The notes beneath the pieces are model-generated. The model saw only the letters and a program-made list of their open reading frames with translations. It was not told the DNA's origin and searched no databases. From assembly GCF_024397795.1 (NCBI RefSeq), contig NZ_CP072983.1, forward strand, positions 248,001-312,000: DNA of 64,000 nucleotides, read 5' to 3'. Of this stretch, positions 14,614-24,417 are shown piece by piece; position 1 is the first letter of the stretch; the number at the start of each line of letters is the position of its first letter. The translations under genes and the position numbers were made by a program. Source of the stretch: Lactobacillus intestinalis (GTDB taxonomy: Bacteria; Bacillota; Bacilli; Lactobacillales; Lactobacillaceae).

Positions 14614-15149
14614 GCAGCTTCTTTAATGGTAGTAATCATACTTTTGTAAATCTCATCATAATTATAGGAAATGATACCATTTTTGATCATCATTGCTGTT
14701 CCATGAATCTGAGACCAAATCTTTAAGAAAAATTCTTCACTATGTTTGTGATTGAGCTCTTCAATTAAAGAATTGACTTTTTCTTTAAATACAGTTTGAG
14801 CAGATGGTCCATCAGACTCGACTTTTTCCGGATTAAGAAAAATTAACTCTGCAATATTTGGATGTTTGTTGATTTCTCTTAGGTAAAGTGCCACTACTTG
14901 AATAAGTTGCTCATCTGTTGGTAAATCCTTATAGGAATCGATTTTTTTTATGAAAGAATTGGTGATTAAATTATAAACAATGCTGATAATTTCTTGTTTA
15001 TTAGTAAAACGATTATAGATTGGAGTCGATGTCATGCGGGCTCTTTTTCCTAATTCACGAATTGAAAAGTTATGTAACCCTTTTTCATCAATGCAGGCAA
15101 TCGCGCATCGAATTAGTTTTAATCTAATCATTGAATCTTGATTTTCCAT
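14610..15149 (-). CDS. TetR/AcrR family regulator (second of two paralogues)
   Basis: A 179-aa protein with helix-turn-helix FSIRELGKRARMTSTPIYNRFTNKQEI (about residues 26-53). The C-terminal LKIWSQIHGTAMMIKNGIISYN closely matches LRIWAIIHGLAMMIKNGLLEYT of the neighbour at 13945, so the two arose by duplication; the recognition helices differ (TSTPIY against GTQSVY), so their operators should differ. It is divergent from the APC permease at 15332, its most likely target. Start ATG; AGTAGGGGAATATTT precedes it. Confidence 0.9.
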   Translation of the reverse strand: MENQDSMIRLKLIRCAIACIDEKGLHNFSIRELGKRARMTSTPIYNRFTNKQEIISIVYNLITNSFIKKIDSYKDLPTDEQLIQVVALYLREINKHPNIAELIFLNPEKVESDGPSAQTVFKEKVNSLIEELNHKHSEEFFLKIWSQIHGTAMMIKNGIISYNYDEIYKSMITTIKEAA

Positions 15150-15331
15150 AAATATTCCCCTACTTTTTTAATTTAATAACTCTGTTTATCTATCTTCAGA
15201 TTACATTGTTTTGGCTCACTTTACAATAATTTGATGAAAAATGCCTAAAATCCAAGTATAATTCTATCTATGACACTTTCTTAATAGGAAAGAACTTGTT
15301 GTTAAGTTGAAAAAGAAGGGGATATTGTAGA

Positions 15332-16927
15332 GTGGAAAAACCAAACATACATAAAATAGGCTTATTTTCTGCCATTATGCTTGCGTTGAATTCCTTAATT
15401 GGATCAGGGTGGCTTTTTGGCTCGGGATCTGCCGCTAAAATTGCTGGACCAGCTGCCATTATTTCATGGATTTTAGGTGCAGTAATCATTATTTCAATTG
15501 CCATTACTTATATTGAATTAGGCTCTATGTTTCCGGAAAGTGGAGGAATGAGTCGGTATGCTCAATACAGTCATGGACCGCTTTTAGGATTTATTGCTGC
15601 ATGGGCTAATTGGATTTCTTTGGTGACCTTGGTACCTATGGAAGCCGTTGCTGCCGTACAATATATGTCTAGTTGGCCATGGTCGTGGGCTAACTGGACT
15701 CATCGCTATATGAATAATGGGGAAATTACTACAAAAGGACTACTGGTTGTTTTCTTATTTATGGTGATTTTCACTTTGATTAACTATTGGTCAGTGAAGA
15801 TCATGACGCATTTTACTAATTTGATTTCAATTTTTAAAATAGCATTGCCAACTTTAACTGTGATTGTTTTAGTTTTAAGTGGTTTCCATTCACAAAATTT
15901 TGGTAGTAATATTCACGAATTCATGCCTTATGGGACTCGGTCTATTTTTGAAGCTACCTCAGTATCTGGAATTATTATGTCCTATGATGCCTTTCAAACA
16001 GTGATTAATATGGGTGGAGAATTAAAGAATCCGCGTAAAAATATTGTGCGTGGAGTCATTATTTCGATGTTAATTACAACTGCCATTTACGTTTTATTGC
16101 AGGTTACTTTTATTGGAGCTATCGAACCATCAACTTTACAAAAAGTGGGTTGGCATGGAATTAACTTTACTTCTCCATTTGCGGACATTGCCATTATTTT
16201 AGGAATTAATTGGCTTGTGATCTTGCTGTATATGGATGCTTTTGTATCTCCATTTGGAACAGGTGTGGCATTTGTAGCAACTGCTTCACGTGCTTTAGCA
16301 GCTATGACCCATACTAAGCATTTACCTAGCTGGCTTGGTCGTTTGAATCGTAAATACATGATTCCAAGATTTGCGATGATTGCGGACTTGATTTTGGCGG
16401 TGATTTTAGTAAGTGTATTTAGAAATTGGAACTTATTAGCTACAGTAATTGCGGCTGCAACTTTAATCGCTTATCTAACCGGTCCCGTAACTACCATTGC
16501 TTTAAGAAAAATTGCACCTAATTTGAAGAGACCATTTGGTCCTAAGTATATGGGTTGGCTTGCCCCAACAGCTTTTGTATTAACAAGTTTAGCTATTTAT
16601 TGGTCAATGTGGCCAACCACCATTCAAGTCATCTTTGTAATTACCTTAGGCTTGCCAGTTTATATTTATTATGAAATTCGTTATCAACATTCAAACCTTA
16701 AAGATCAATTAAAACATGCATGGTGGCTAATTGTTTACATGATTTTCATATCTATCATGTCTTATGTGGGAAGTACCGGTTTTGGTGGTCGTGATTTTAT
16801 TAAGTACCCACTTGATTTTGTGGTGATAATTGTTGCTTCCTTACTATTTTATTGGTGGGGAGTTAAAAGCAGTCGTACTGAAATTGATTCTTACGCTAAA
16901 AAAGTTAATGAACGTGTTAATGACTAG
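15332..16927 (+). CDS. APC superfamily amino acid permease
   Basis: A 531-aa protein with about 12-14 membrane helices. The first helix holds LNSLIGSGWLFGSGSAAKIAGPAA, with the unwound G-S-G-W-L-F-G substrate-binding segment of APC transporters. MSYDAFQTVINMGGELKNPRKNI matches the F-x-x-x-x-x-x-G-E-x-K-N-P-x-K/R cytoplasmic motif. It probably imports an amino acid with protons. Start GTG after AAGGGGAT. It lies divergent from the second TetR regulator. Substrate not clear. Confidence 0.92.
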   Translation: MEKPNIHKIGLFSAIMLALNSLIGSGWLFGSGSAAKIAGPAAIISWILGAVIIISIAITYIELGSMFPESGGMSRYAQYSHGPLLGFIAAWANWISLVTLVPMEAVAAVQYMSSWPWSWANWTHRYMNNGEITTKGLLVVFLFMVIFTLINYWSVKIMTHFTNLISIFKIALPTLTVIVLVLSGFHSQNFGSNIHEFMPYGTRSIFEATSVSGIIMSYDAFQTVINMGGELKNPRKNIVRGVIISMLITTAIYVLLQVTFIGAIEPSTLQKVGWHGINFTSPFADIAIILGINWLVILLYMDAFVSPFGTGVAFVATASRALAAMTHTKHLPSWLGRLNRKYMIPRFAMIADLILAVILVSVFRNWNLLATVIAAATLIAYLTGPVTTIALRKIAPNLKRPFGPKYMGWLAPTAFVLTSLAIYWSMWPTTIQVIFVITLGLPVYIYYEIRYQHSNLKDQLKHAWWLIVYMIFISIMSYVGSTGFGGRDFIKYPLDFVVIIVASLLFYWWGVKSSRTEIDSYAKKVNERVND

Positions 16928-16958
16928 ATATTATCTGAGTAAATTTCCTAAGGAATGC

Positions 16959-16987
16959 TTGAAAATAACCCTTGAAGATGGTATTCT
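16959..16987 (+). promoter_or_regulatory. Promoter of rpmE2
   Basis: -35 TTGAAA (16959-16964), 17-bp spacer, -10 TATTCT (16982-16987). Confidence 0.6.
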
Positions 16988-17050
16988 AGTCTACGTTAAT
17001 CGATTAATCTATGGTCTGTAAAACGATCATGGCAAAAGGAGTATTAAATT

Positions 17051-17296
17051 ATGAAACAAGGAATCCATCCAGAATTTCAAGAAGTTGTTTTCATGGACTC
17101 AGCAACTGGTGCTAAGTTCTTAGCTGGTTCAACTTTGAAGTCAGACGAAACTGTAGAATTTGAAGGCGAAACTTACCCATTAATTCGTGTTGAAGTTTCA
17201 TCAGATTCACACCCATTCTACACTGGTAAGCAAAAGTTTGCTCAAGCAGATGGTCGAATCGAAAAATTCAACAAGAAGTACGGCTTGAAGAAGTAA
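17051..17296 (+). CDS. rpmE2: 50S ribosomal protein L31 type B
   Basis: An 81-aa protein starting [20 protein letters not shown] and ending in the FTGKQKF-GR-E-F-KYG region typical of L31. It lacks the two CxxC zinc motifs of type A, so it is the zinc-independent type B form. It sits in the large subunit and bridges to the small one. Start ATG after AAAGGAGTAT. Monocistronic, with its own promoter and terminator. Type B copies in other bacteria replace the zinc form when zinc is low. Confidence 0.96.
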   Translation: MKQGIHPEFQEVVFMDSATGAKFLAGSTLKSDETVEFEGETYPLIRVEVSSDSHPFYTGKQKFAQADGRIEKFNKKYGLKK

Positions 17297-17312
17297 GCCT
17301 TTTGTCTGGTGG

Positions 17313-17341
17313 AAGCAGTCCCATTGGGACTGCTTTTTTGT
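17313..17341 (+). terminator. Terminator of rpmE2
   Basis: Stem AAGCAGTCCCA / TGGGACTGCTT followed by a T-run. Confidence 0.9.
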
Positions 17342-17354
17342 TTGATAATTTTAT

Positions 17355-17383
17355 TTGGCAGATTAGATGAAAGAACGTATAAT
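17355..17383 (+). promoter_or_regulatory. Promoter of murF
   Basis: -35 TTGGCA (17355-17360), 17-bp spacer, -10 TATAAT (17378-17383). Confidence 0.72.
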
Positions 17384-17425
17384 TGTTCCTGTATTAAATT
17401 ATGTTTTAATGGGAGTAAAAATTAG

Positions 17426-18793
17426 ATGAAAATGCAACTGGCAGAAATAGCCAAAGCTTTAAATACAACTTGTGTGGGCGACGAGCAAACTGTAATTACA
17501 TCCGTTGCCTTTGACTCCAGAAAGATTACTGACGGAGGACTTTTCGTTCCTTTAGTTGGCGACAGAGATGGACACGATTTTATTAATAGTGCTATTAATA
17601 ACGGTGCTTCCGCAACTTTATGGCAAACTGGTCATCCAAATAAGCCTGAAAATATTGCAGTATTAGAAGTCGACGATCCGCTTCAAGCTATGCAAGATTT
17701 AGCGCGTTATTATTTGCGTAAAGTAAATCCAACTGTTGTGGGAATTACTGGTTCAAATGGTAAAACTACTACAAAAGATATGATTGCAGCAGTTTTGTCT
17801 AAGCGTTTTAATGTGCATAAAACACAGGCTAACTTTAATAATGAAATTGGTGTTCCAATGACTATTTTGGAAATGAAGCCAAATACTGAAATTTTAGTAT
17901 TAGAAATGGGAATGGATCGTCCTGGTCAACTTCACCATTTGAGTGAATTAACTCATCCTGATGTGACTGTAATTACGATGATCGGTGAAGCTCATATCGA
18001 ATTCTTTGGTACTCGTGATAAAATTGCAGATGCTAAGATGGAAATTACAGACTTTTTACGTGAAGATGGTGAATTCATTTATAACGGAGATGAACCGCTT
18101 TTAAGAGAACGTGCTGAAAAGCTTAGCCAAGCAAAAGCTACTTTTGGTTTTGAAAAAGATGACACTGTTTATGCAACTGGCTTTAAGAGTTATAAGCATC
18201 ATGCTACTTTCACTGTCAATGATTCAGAACAACAATTTTCAATTCCAATGATTGGTAAGCATAATGTTTCAAATGCGATGGCCGCCTTGAGTGTGGGGCG
18301 CCATTTTGGTGAAAGTGATGAAGAAATTGCTGCATCACTCTCAAACTTCACCCCAACTGCTAACCGAATGGAATGGGAAAAAGGCGATGTGGGCGAAGAC
18401 ATTATGAGTGATATTTATAATTCTAACCCAACTGCTGTTAGAGCTGTAATCACTAGTTTTGGTCAAATTGAAGTCCCTGAAGGTAATCGCAGAATTGCAG
18501 TTTTAGGTGATATGCTTGAACTTGGTGAAAAGTCAGCCGAACTTCATCGTAATTTAGAGGACTGTCTTGACCCACAAGTAATTAATGAAGTTTATTTATA
18601 TGGAACAGAGATGAAGAATCTCTATGATGCATTAGAAGATAAATATGATGCTGAACACTTGCATTATTATGATAGAGATCAAATGCAACGTATGATTGAA
18701 GATTTAAAGAATGATATTAAGCCGCATGATATCGTGGTATTAAAGGGATCTCATGGGATGCACCTTGAAAAAGTAGTAGAGCGGCTTAGATAG
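17426..18793 (+). CDS. murF: UDP-N-acetylmuramoyl-tripeptide-D-alanyl-D-alanine ligase
   Basis: A 455-aa Mur ligase that adds D-Ala-D-Ala to the UDP-MurNAc-tripeptide in the cytoplasm, using ATP. The ATP loop GSNGKTTTK is at residues 109-117; the lid DSRKITDGGLFVPLVG near residue 30 fits MurF; YNSNPTA (about 331-337) is a typical Mur ligase block. Length is normal. Followed 14 bases later by cshA, which it probably shares a transcript with; the acpS-alr pair further on supplies racemised alanine for its substrate. Confidence 0.96.
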   Translation: MKMQLAEIAKALNTTCVGDEQTVITSVAFDSRKITDGGLFVPLVGDRDGHDFINSAINNGASATLWQTGHPNKPENIAVLEVDDPLQAMQDLARYYLRKVNPTVVGITGSNGKTTTKDMIAAVLSKRFNVHKTQANFNNEIGVPMTILEMKPNTEILVLEMGMDRPGQLHHLSELTHPDVTVITMIGEAHIEFFGTRDKIADAKMEITDFLREDGEFIYNGDEPLLRERAEKLSQAKATFGFEKDDTVYATGFKSYKHHATFTVNDSEQQFSIPMIGKHNVSNAMAALSVGRHFGESDEEIAASLSNFTPTANRMEWEKGDVGEDIMSDIYNSNPTAVRAVITSFGQIEVPEGNRRIAVLGDMLELGEKSAELHRNLEDCLDPQVINEVYLYGTEMKNLYDALEDKYDAEHLHYYDRDQMQRMIEDLKNDIKPHDIVVLKGSHGMHLEKVVERLR

Positions 18794-18807
18794 GAGAATT
18801 TAATTTA

Positions 18808-20286
18808 GTGAAATTTTCGGAATTAGGATTAAATGATGCGCTTCTTAAGGCCATTAGACGTTCAGGCTTTGAAGAAGCAACCCCCATCCAAGAACAAACT
18901 ATTCCACTTGCCTTGGAGGGAAAAGATGTAATTGGTCAAGCTCAAACTGGAACTGGTAAAACTGCAGCTTTTGGCTTGCCAATTTTACAAAATTTAGATA
19001 AACAACATAAAACAATTCAGGCAGTTGTAATTGAACCAACTCGTGAATTAGCTATTCAAACTCAAGAAGAACTCTTTCGCTTGGGCCGTGATGAAAATGC
19101 GCGGGTGCAAGTTGTGTACGGAGGAGCAGATATCGGTCGTCAAATTCGCTCTTTGAAAAACCATGTACCTGCTATTTTAGTAGGGACTCCCGGTCGTCTT
19201 CTTGACCACTTAAAACGCGGAACTATTAGTTTAGATGAAGTTAAGACCATAGTTCTTGATGAAGCTGATGAAATGCTTGATATGGGCTTTATTAGTGATA
19301 TTGAAAGTATTTTGAATTATGCTAAAAATCGTACTCAAACTTTACTTTTTAGTGCTACAATGCCTAAGCCAATTTTGCGAATTGGCGAAAAGTTTATGCA
19401 CAATCCCGAAATTGTACGAATTAAGGCTAAAGAATTAACTGCAGACTTAATTGATCAATACTTTGTCCGAGCAAAAGAATCTGAAAAATTCGATATTATG
19501 TGTCGCTTAATTGACGTTCAAGGTCCCGATCTGGCTGTTGTATTTGGTCGTACTAAGCGACGTGTAGATGAGCTTACACGTGGTTTGCAAGCTCGGGGAT
19601 ATAATGCTGCAGGAATTCACGGCGATCTTTCTCAGGTACGTAGAATGAGCGTTTTGAAGAGATTCCGTTCCGGTAAGCTTGACATCTTGGTAGCCACTGA
19701 CGTGGCAGCGCGTGGACTTGACATTTCTGGAGTTACCCACGTTTACAATTACGATATTCCTCAAGATCCAGATTCTTATGTTCACCGCATTGGTAGAACT
19801 GGTCGTGCTGGACAAAATGGTATTTCAGTTACCTTCGTAACTCCAAATGAAATTGGCTATATGCGAACTATTGAACAACTGACTAAGAAGAAAATGTTAC
19901 CTCTTCGTCCACCAACAGATGATCAAGCACTTCATGGTCAATTAAAAGCTGCTAAAGCTCAAATTGAAGAGCTTTTAAAGGGTGATTTAAGTAAGTATGA
20001 AAAAGAAGCTAACGAACTTTTAGAAAACTACTCAGCTCTTGATTTAGTTGCAGCATTTTTGAAGAATTTATCTAAAGATTCTAGCGAAGTAAAAGTTAAG
20101 ATTACTCCAGAAAAGCCATTGCCATATAAGGGTAATGGACGTAAGAATCATGGTCGCGGACGTGGTAAGAGTCGCGGTCATGATCGCAACCGTCATGGCA
20201 ATTTTAACAAGCGTAATCAAAAAGGGCGTACTAGGCGTGGCCACGGAAATGGACATGAATTTGTCATTAAAAATAAAAAAGGTTAA
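18808..20286 (+). CDS. cshA: DEAD-box ATP-dependent RNA helicase CshA
   Basis: A 492-aa helicase. Motifs in order: Q motif around F21/Q28 (GFEEATPIQEQ), Walker A AQTGTGKT (45-52), PTRELAIQ, DEAD (151-154), SAT, then in the second domain HGDLSQ, TDVAARGLDI and HRIGRTGR. The C-terminal tail is rich in Gly, Arg, Lys and His (NGRKNHGRGRGKSRGHDRN), for RNA binding. Start GTG after TAGGAGAA. CshA works in mRNA decay and ribosome assembly, mainly in the cold. The order murF-cshA-acpS-alr is common in Firmicutes. Confidence 0.95.
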   Translation: MKFSELGLNDALLKAIRRSGFEEATPIQEQTIPLALEGKDVIGQAQTGTGKTAAFGLPILQNLDKQHKTIQAVVIEPTRELAIQTQEELFRLGRDENARVQVVYGGADIGRQIRSLKNHVPAILVGTPGRLLDHLKRGTISLDEVKTIVLDEADEMLDMGFISDIESILNYAKNRTQTLLFSATMPKPILRIGEKFMHNPEIVRIKAKELTADLIDQYFVRAKESEKFDIMCRLIDVQGPDLAVVFGRTKRRVDELTRGLQARGYNAAGIHGDLSQVRRMSVLKRFRSGKLDILVATDVAARGLDISGVTHVYNYDIPQDPDSYVHRIGRTGRAGQNGISVTFVTPNEIGYMRTIEQLTKKKMLPLRPPTDDQALHGQLKAAKAQIEELLKGDLSKYEKEANELLENYSALDLVAAFLKNLSKDSSEVKVKITPEKPLPYKGNGRKNHGRGRGKSRGHDRNRHGNFNKRNQKGRTRRGHGNGHEFVIKNKKG

Positions 20287-20296
20287 ATTTTGATAG

Positions 20297-20330
20297 AAAA
20301 ATGAGTTGTAGCTTTTGCAGCTCATTTTTT
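20297..20330 (+). terminator. Terminator of cshA
   Basis: Stem ATGAGTTG / CAGCTCAT (one mismatch) with a T-run; TATAAT for acpS follows at 20335-20340. Confidence 0.78.
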
Positions 20331-20334
20331 GTAT

Positions 20335-20340
20335 TATAAT
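20335..20340 (+). promoter_or_regulatory. -10 element of acpS-alr
   Basis: TATAAT right after the cshA terminator; the -35 is poor. Confidence 0.5.
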
Positions 20341-20367
20341 TAAATTCTGTGTGGAGGATGAAAAATT

Positions 20368-20724
20368 ATGATCAAAGGTGTAGGAATCGATTCAATTGAA
20401 GTTGAAAGAGTTAAGAAAATCGTTGAACGTGGAGACAATTTTGCCAAAAAAGTTTTAACACCTAATGAATTTGCACAATATCAAAAGATGAAGGGCAAAC
20501 GCAAGGTGGAATACTTAGGTGGTCGTTTCTCACTTAAGGAATCTTTTTCTAAAGCTATGGGAACCGGCTTGGGTAAAGCAGTTGGTTTCCAAGACGTAGA
20601 GACTTTGTGGGATGATTTAGGTCATCCTGTTATGACTTCTACTAAATATTCAGGAAATATTTTTCCCAGCATCACACATGATAATCATGAAATTATTACA
20701 TTTGTTGTATTGGAGGACAATTAG
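20368..20724 (+). CDS. acpS: Holo-[acyl-carrier-protein] synthase
   Basis: A 118-aa phosphopantetheinyl transferase that activates ACP for fatty acid synthesis. [12 protein letters not shown] (Asp8 binds Mg) and [18 protein letters not shown] (the E-x-x-x-K-A metal and catalytic motif) are present; length is normal for the AcpS trimer type. Ribosome binding site GGAGGATG. Its stop is directly followed by the alr start, so the two are coupled, as in many bacilli. Confidence 0.96.
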   Translation: MIKGVGIDSIEVERVKKIVERGDNFAKKVLTPNEFAQYQKMKGKRKVEYLGGRFSLKESFSKAMGTGLGKAVGFQDVETLWDDLGHPVMTSTKYSGNIFPSITHDNHEIITFVVLEDN

Positions 20725-21858
20725 ATGGTTCCAGGAATACATCGTCCAGCTGTTGTACGGGTAAATTTAAGTGCAATTAAGCAAAATATTGAAAATGAAG
20801 TAAATCATCTTGATCCAGATCAGAAGCTTTTTGCTGTAGTAAAGGCAAATGCTTATGGTCATGGAGCTATTCAAGTAGCTAAGGTTGCTGAAGAAGCCGG
20901 AGCCAGCGGTTTTTGTGTGGCAATTTTAGATGAAGCTTTAGAGTTAAGAGAAAATGGCGTCGTTAAGCCAATTTTAGTTTTGGGTGTAGTTTCACCAGAA
21001 TATGCTCCAGTAGCTGCCGCAAATGGTATTTCATTAACTGTGCCTAACTTAGAGTGGCTTCACATGGCTCAAGAAGCTCTTGAAAGAGAAAATTTGCAAT
21101 TAAAGATTCACTTAGGTATTGATTCAGGAATGGGCAGGATTGGTTTTAGTGAAGATGACGAATTTATCGAAGCTAATAAGTTCTTAGAAAACAACCCTAA
21201 TTTCTTTGTAGAAGGGATGTTTGCTCACTTCGCTTCAGCTGATAGTAGCGATGATACTTACTTTAAACATCAGGTAGAGAAGTTCAAGCACATGAAGTCG
21301 CTTTTGACTGTTAAGCCAAAATGGATTCATGTTGACAATACTGCTGCTAGCATCTTTGATAAGGATGTGCACAGTGATTTGGTAAGATTTGGAATTGGGA
21401 TCTATGGTTTGAATCCATCATCTAATCCAAGCTCTCCCGATCTAAAGTCTAATGTTGAATTAAAACCTGCGCTTTCTTTTGTGAGCGAATTAACCCATGT
21501 TAAAACTATTCACAAAGGTGATGGTGTAGGATATGGCTCCACTTATGTAGCTGATGATGATGTAATTATTGGGACAGTTCCTGTTGGGTATGCAGATGGA
21601 TGGATTCGTAAGTTCCAAGGCTTCAAGGTAAAAGTAGGCGATGTATATTGTCCAATTGTGGGCCGAGTATGTATGGATCAATTTATGGTGTTAATGCCTA
21701 AAGAAATGCCGGTTGGAACTCGTGTCACCCTGATTTCGGACAATCCAGATGATCCTAACAATATTAAGGCGGCTGCTGATTATGTAGATACGATTCACTA
21801 TGAAGTAGCATGTTTGTTGAGCGATCGCTTACCACGTGTATATTATTATGATGAATAA
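20725..21858 (+). CDS. alr: Alanine racemase
   Basis: A 377-aa PLP enzyme interconverting L- and D-alanine for peptidoglycan and teichoic acids. The PLP lysine is K40 in [10 protein letters not shown]; the opposing catalytic Tyr lies in VGYGSTYV (about residue 272); DSGMGRIGF is also typical. ATG follows the acpS stop with no gap and uses GGAGGACAATTAG as ribosome binding site. A strong terminator follows. Confidence 0.96.
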   Translation: MVPGIHRPAVVRVNLSAIKQNIENEVNHLDPDQKLFAVVKANAYGHGAIQVAKVAEEAGASGFCVAILDEALELRENGVVKPILVLGVVSPEYAPVAAANGISLTVPNLEWLHMAQEALERENLQLKIHLGIDSGMGRIGFSEDDEFIEANKFLENNPNFFVEGMFAHFASADSSDDTYFKHQVEKFKHMKSLLTVKPKWIHVDNTAASIFDKDVHSDLVRFGIGIYGLNPSSNPSSPDLKSNVELKPALSFVSELTHVKTIHKGDGVGYGSTYVADDDVIIGTVPVGYADGWIRKFQGFKVKVGDVYCPIVGRVCMDQFMVLMPKEMPVGTRVTLISDNPDDPNNIKAAADYVDTIHYEVACLLSDRLPRVYYYDE

Positions 21859-21887
21859 AAAAAGCACCTCAATTGAGGTGCTTTTTA
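21857..21887. terminator. Bidirectional terminator between alr and the CBS gene
   Basis: Perfect palindrome AAAAGCACCTCAATTGAGGTG with flanking A- and T-runs. Confidence 0.92.
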
Positions 21888-21894
21888 TACGGAC

Positions 21895-22590
21895 TTATTT
21901 TTGAATAAAGACTCCCGGATTTTCATCGCTCATGATTGTCATTCCAGCTTGTAAGTCTTCAATTTCTGCAACTACATAACCTTTTCGTTGCAACTTATCT
22001 ACAACTGTCTTCATCGTAATTTCTGAAACTCCAGATGGAAGAGTAAACAAGGTTCTACGAACAAAATCGCCACCTAATTCACTAGCGGAAGCATCTAAAG
22101 TCATTACACTAGCCATATTGGTGTATTTTGAAATGATCTTAGACATTTTAACCAGATTACCACGACTATTATCTGATAAAACAGTCAAAACATAGGAACC
22201 GTTTTTAATATTCCAAGCATCCGATAACATATCAAGTAAACGTGAGTGAGTTAAAATACCATAGAATTTGTTCTCTTCGTCAAGAACTGAAATGTAAGGT
22301 AAGTCTTTAATGTTGAAGAAGACTTTGAAAAATGGTGAGTTAACCTTAATGGTCTTGGTTGCATTTTTTAATAAATAAGTAACAGGTAAATCCATTTCGC
22401 CACCTTGAGATTTGTGACGATAAATGTGCATCTTGTAAATATTACCTCTAAAGATGGTGCCGGTGTCATCTAAGATAGGCACACATCTAAAACCAGAGTC
22501 TTCAAGGACTTTTAATGCTTCTTCCAAAGTGGCTTTTTCATTGACTGTGGTTAGGTAATCTTTTTTAAGAACTAAAGATTTAATAAGCAT
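21895..22590 (-). CDS. CBS-domain protein, CbpA-like (candidate c-di-AMP binding)
   Basis: A 231-aa cytoplasmic protein with two N-terminal CBS motifs (TTVNEKATLEEALKVLEDSG and an FGILTHSRLLDML block, roughly residues 13-125) and a C-terminal ACT-like part (NGSYVLTVLSDNSRGNLVKM). This two-part layout is that of CbpA of Listeria, which binds cyclic di-AMP. The ligand here is inferred from that layout. Start ATG after TGGAGGCCGCGAG; an extended -10 (TGCTATAAT on the minus strand, 22626-22634) lies upstream. It is alone in its transcript, beside ldh. Confidence 0.7.
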   Translation of the reverse strand: MLIKSLVLKKDYLTTVNEKATLEEALKVLEDSGFRCVPILDDTGTIFRGNIYKMHIYRHKSQGGEMDLPVTYLLKNATKTIKVNSPFFKVFFNIKDLPYISVLDEENKFYGILTHSRLLDMLSDAWNIKNGSYVLTVLSDNSRGNLVKMSKIISKYTNMASVMTLDASASELGGDFVRRTLFTLPSGVSEITMKTVVDKLQRKGYVVAEIEDLQAGMTIMSDENPGVFIQK

Positions 22591-22625
22591 CTCGCGGCCT
22601 CCAAACGTGAAAAATGTTTCAAATC

Positions 22626-22634
22626 ATTATAGCA
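22626..22634 (-). promoter_or_regulatory. Extended -10 promoter of the CBS gene
   Basis: TGCTATAAT on the minus strand. Confidence 0.55.
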
Positions 22635-22678
22635 TAGCTATGGTCTAAATTAAAGATAGCTTAAATATTAGTGCAAAA

Positions 22679-22710
22679 TAAAAAAGCATCTAGATCTAGA
22701 TGCTTTTTAG
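22679..22710. terminator. Terminator of ldh
   Basis: Perfect palindrome AAAAGCATCTAGATCTAGAT followed by GCTTTTT; A- and T-runs on both sides. Confidence 0.92.
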
Positions 22711-22725
22711 ACATTAATTAAGAAA

Positions 22726-23796
<1,071 letters not shown>

Positions 23797-23858
23797 TTAC
23801 TATTTTTTTGAAAGTATGTGCTATTATAAGTAAGATTAAGAAAAGGGGTACGTTAAAA

Positions 23859-24416
23859 GTGAAGATAATTGCAGGCTTGGGAAACCCAGGTAAAAAGTAT
23901 GATAGAACAAAACATAATACTGGTTTTATGGCACTAGATGATTACCTAAAAAGTAAAAACTTGTCGCTAGATAAGGACAAGTTTGAAGGTCATTGGACTA
24001 AACAAAAAATTAATGGCGAGGATGTCATTTTGCTTGAACCACAAACTTTTATGAATGAATCTGGTCGTTCAGTTGCTCAAATTGCAAACTTTTTTAAAGT
24101 TAAGCCAGAAGACATCTTGATCATCCAAGATGATATGGATATGCCAATCGGCAAAATTAGAATTCGTGCTAATGGTAAATCTGGTGGACATAATGGGATC
24201 AAGAGTATTATTCGCGATTTAGGCACGGATAAGTTTAATCGTTTAAAAATTGGAATTCGTCATCCAGAAAAAACGAGCGTTGTTTCTTGGGTGCTTACCC
24301 CATTTAATGCAGAACAACAAAAATTGATGGATGATGCATTTGATACAAGTGTAAAGATTATCGATGACTTTATTGAAGGACACGATAGTCAATATTTGAT
24401 GAACAAGTATAATTAA
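23859..24416 (+). CDS. pth: Peptidyl-tRNA hydrolase
   Basis: A 185-aa enzyme that frees tRNA from stalled peptidyl-tRNA. N9 and H19 (GLGNPGKKYDRTKHNTGF) are the catalytic block, and DDMDMPIGKIRIRANGKSGGHNG the second. Start GTG at 23859 after AAAAGGGG; upstream in-frame codons do not fit the family N-terminus. It abuts mfd (1 base apart). The order pth-mfd-rqcP-divIC-S1 protein-tilS-ftsH matches the conserved Firmicute cluster. Confidence 0.96.
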   Translation: MKIIAGLGNPGKKYDRTKHNTGFMALDDYLKSKNLSLDKDKFEGHWTKQKINGEDVILLEPQTFMNESGRSVAQIANFFKVKPEDILIIQDDMDMPIGKIRIRANGKSGGHNGIKSIIRDLGTDKFNRLKIGIRHPEKTSVVSWVLTPFNAEQQKLMDDAFDTSVKIIDDFIEGHDSQYLMNKYN

Positions 24417-24417
24417 A

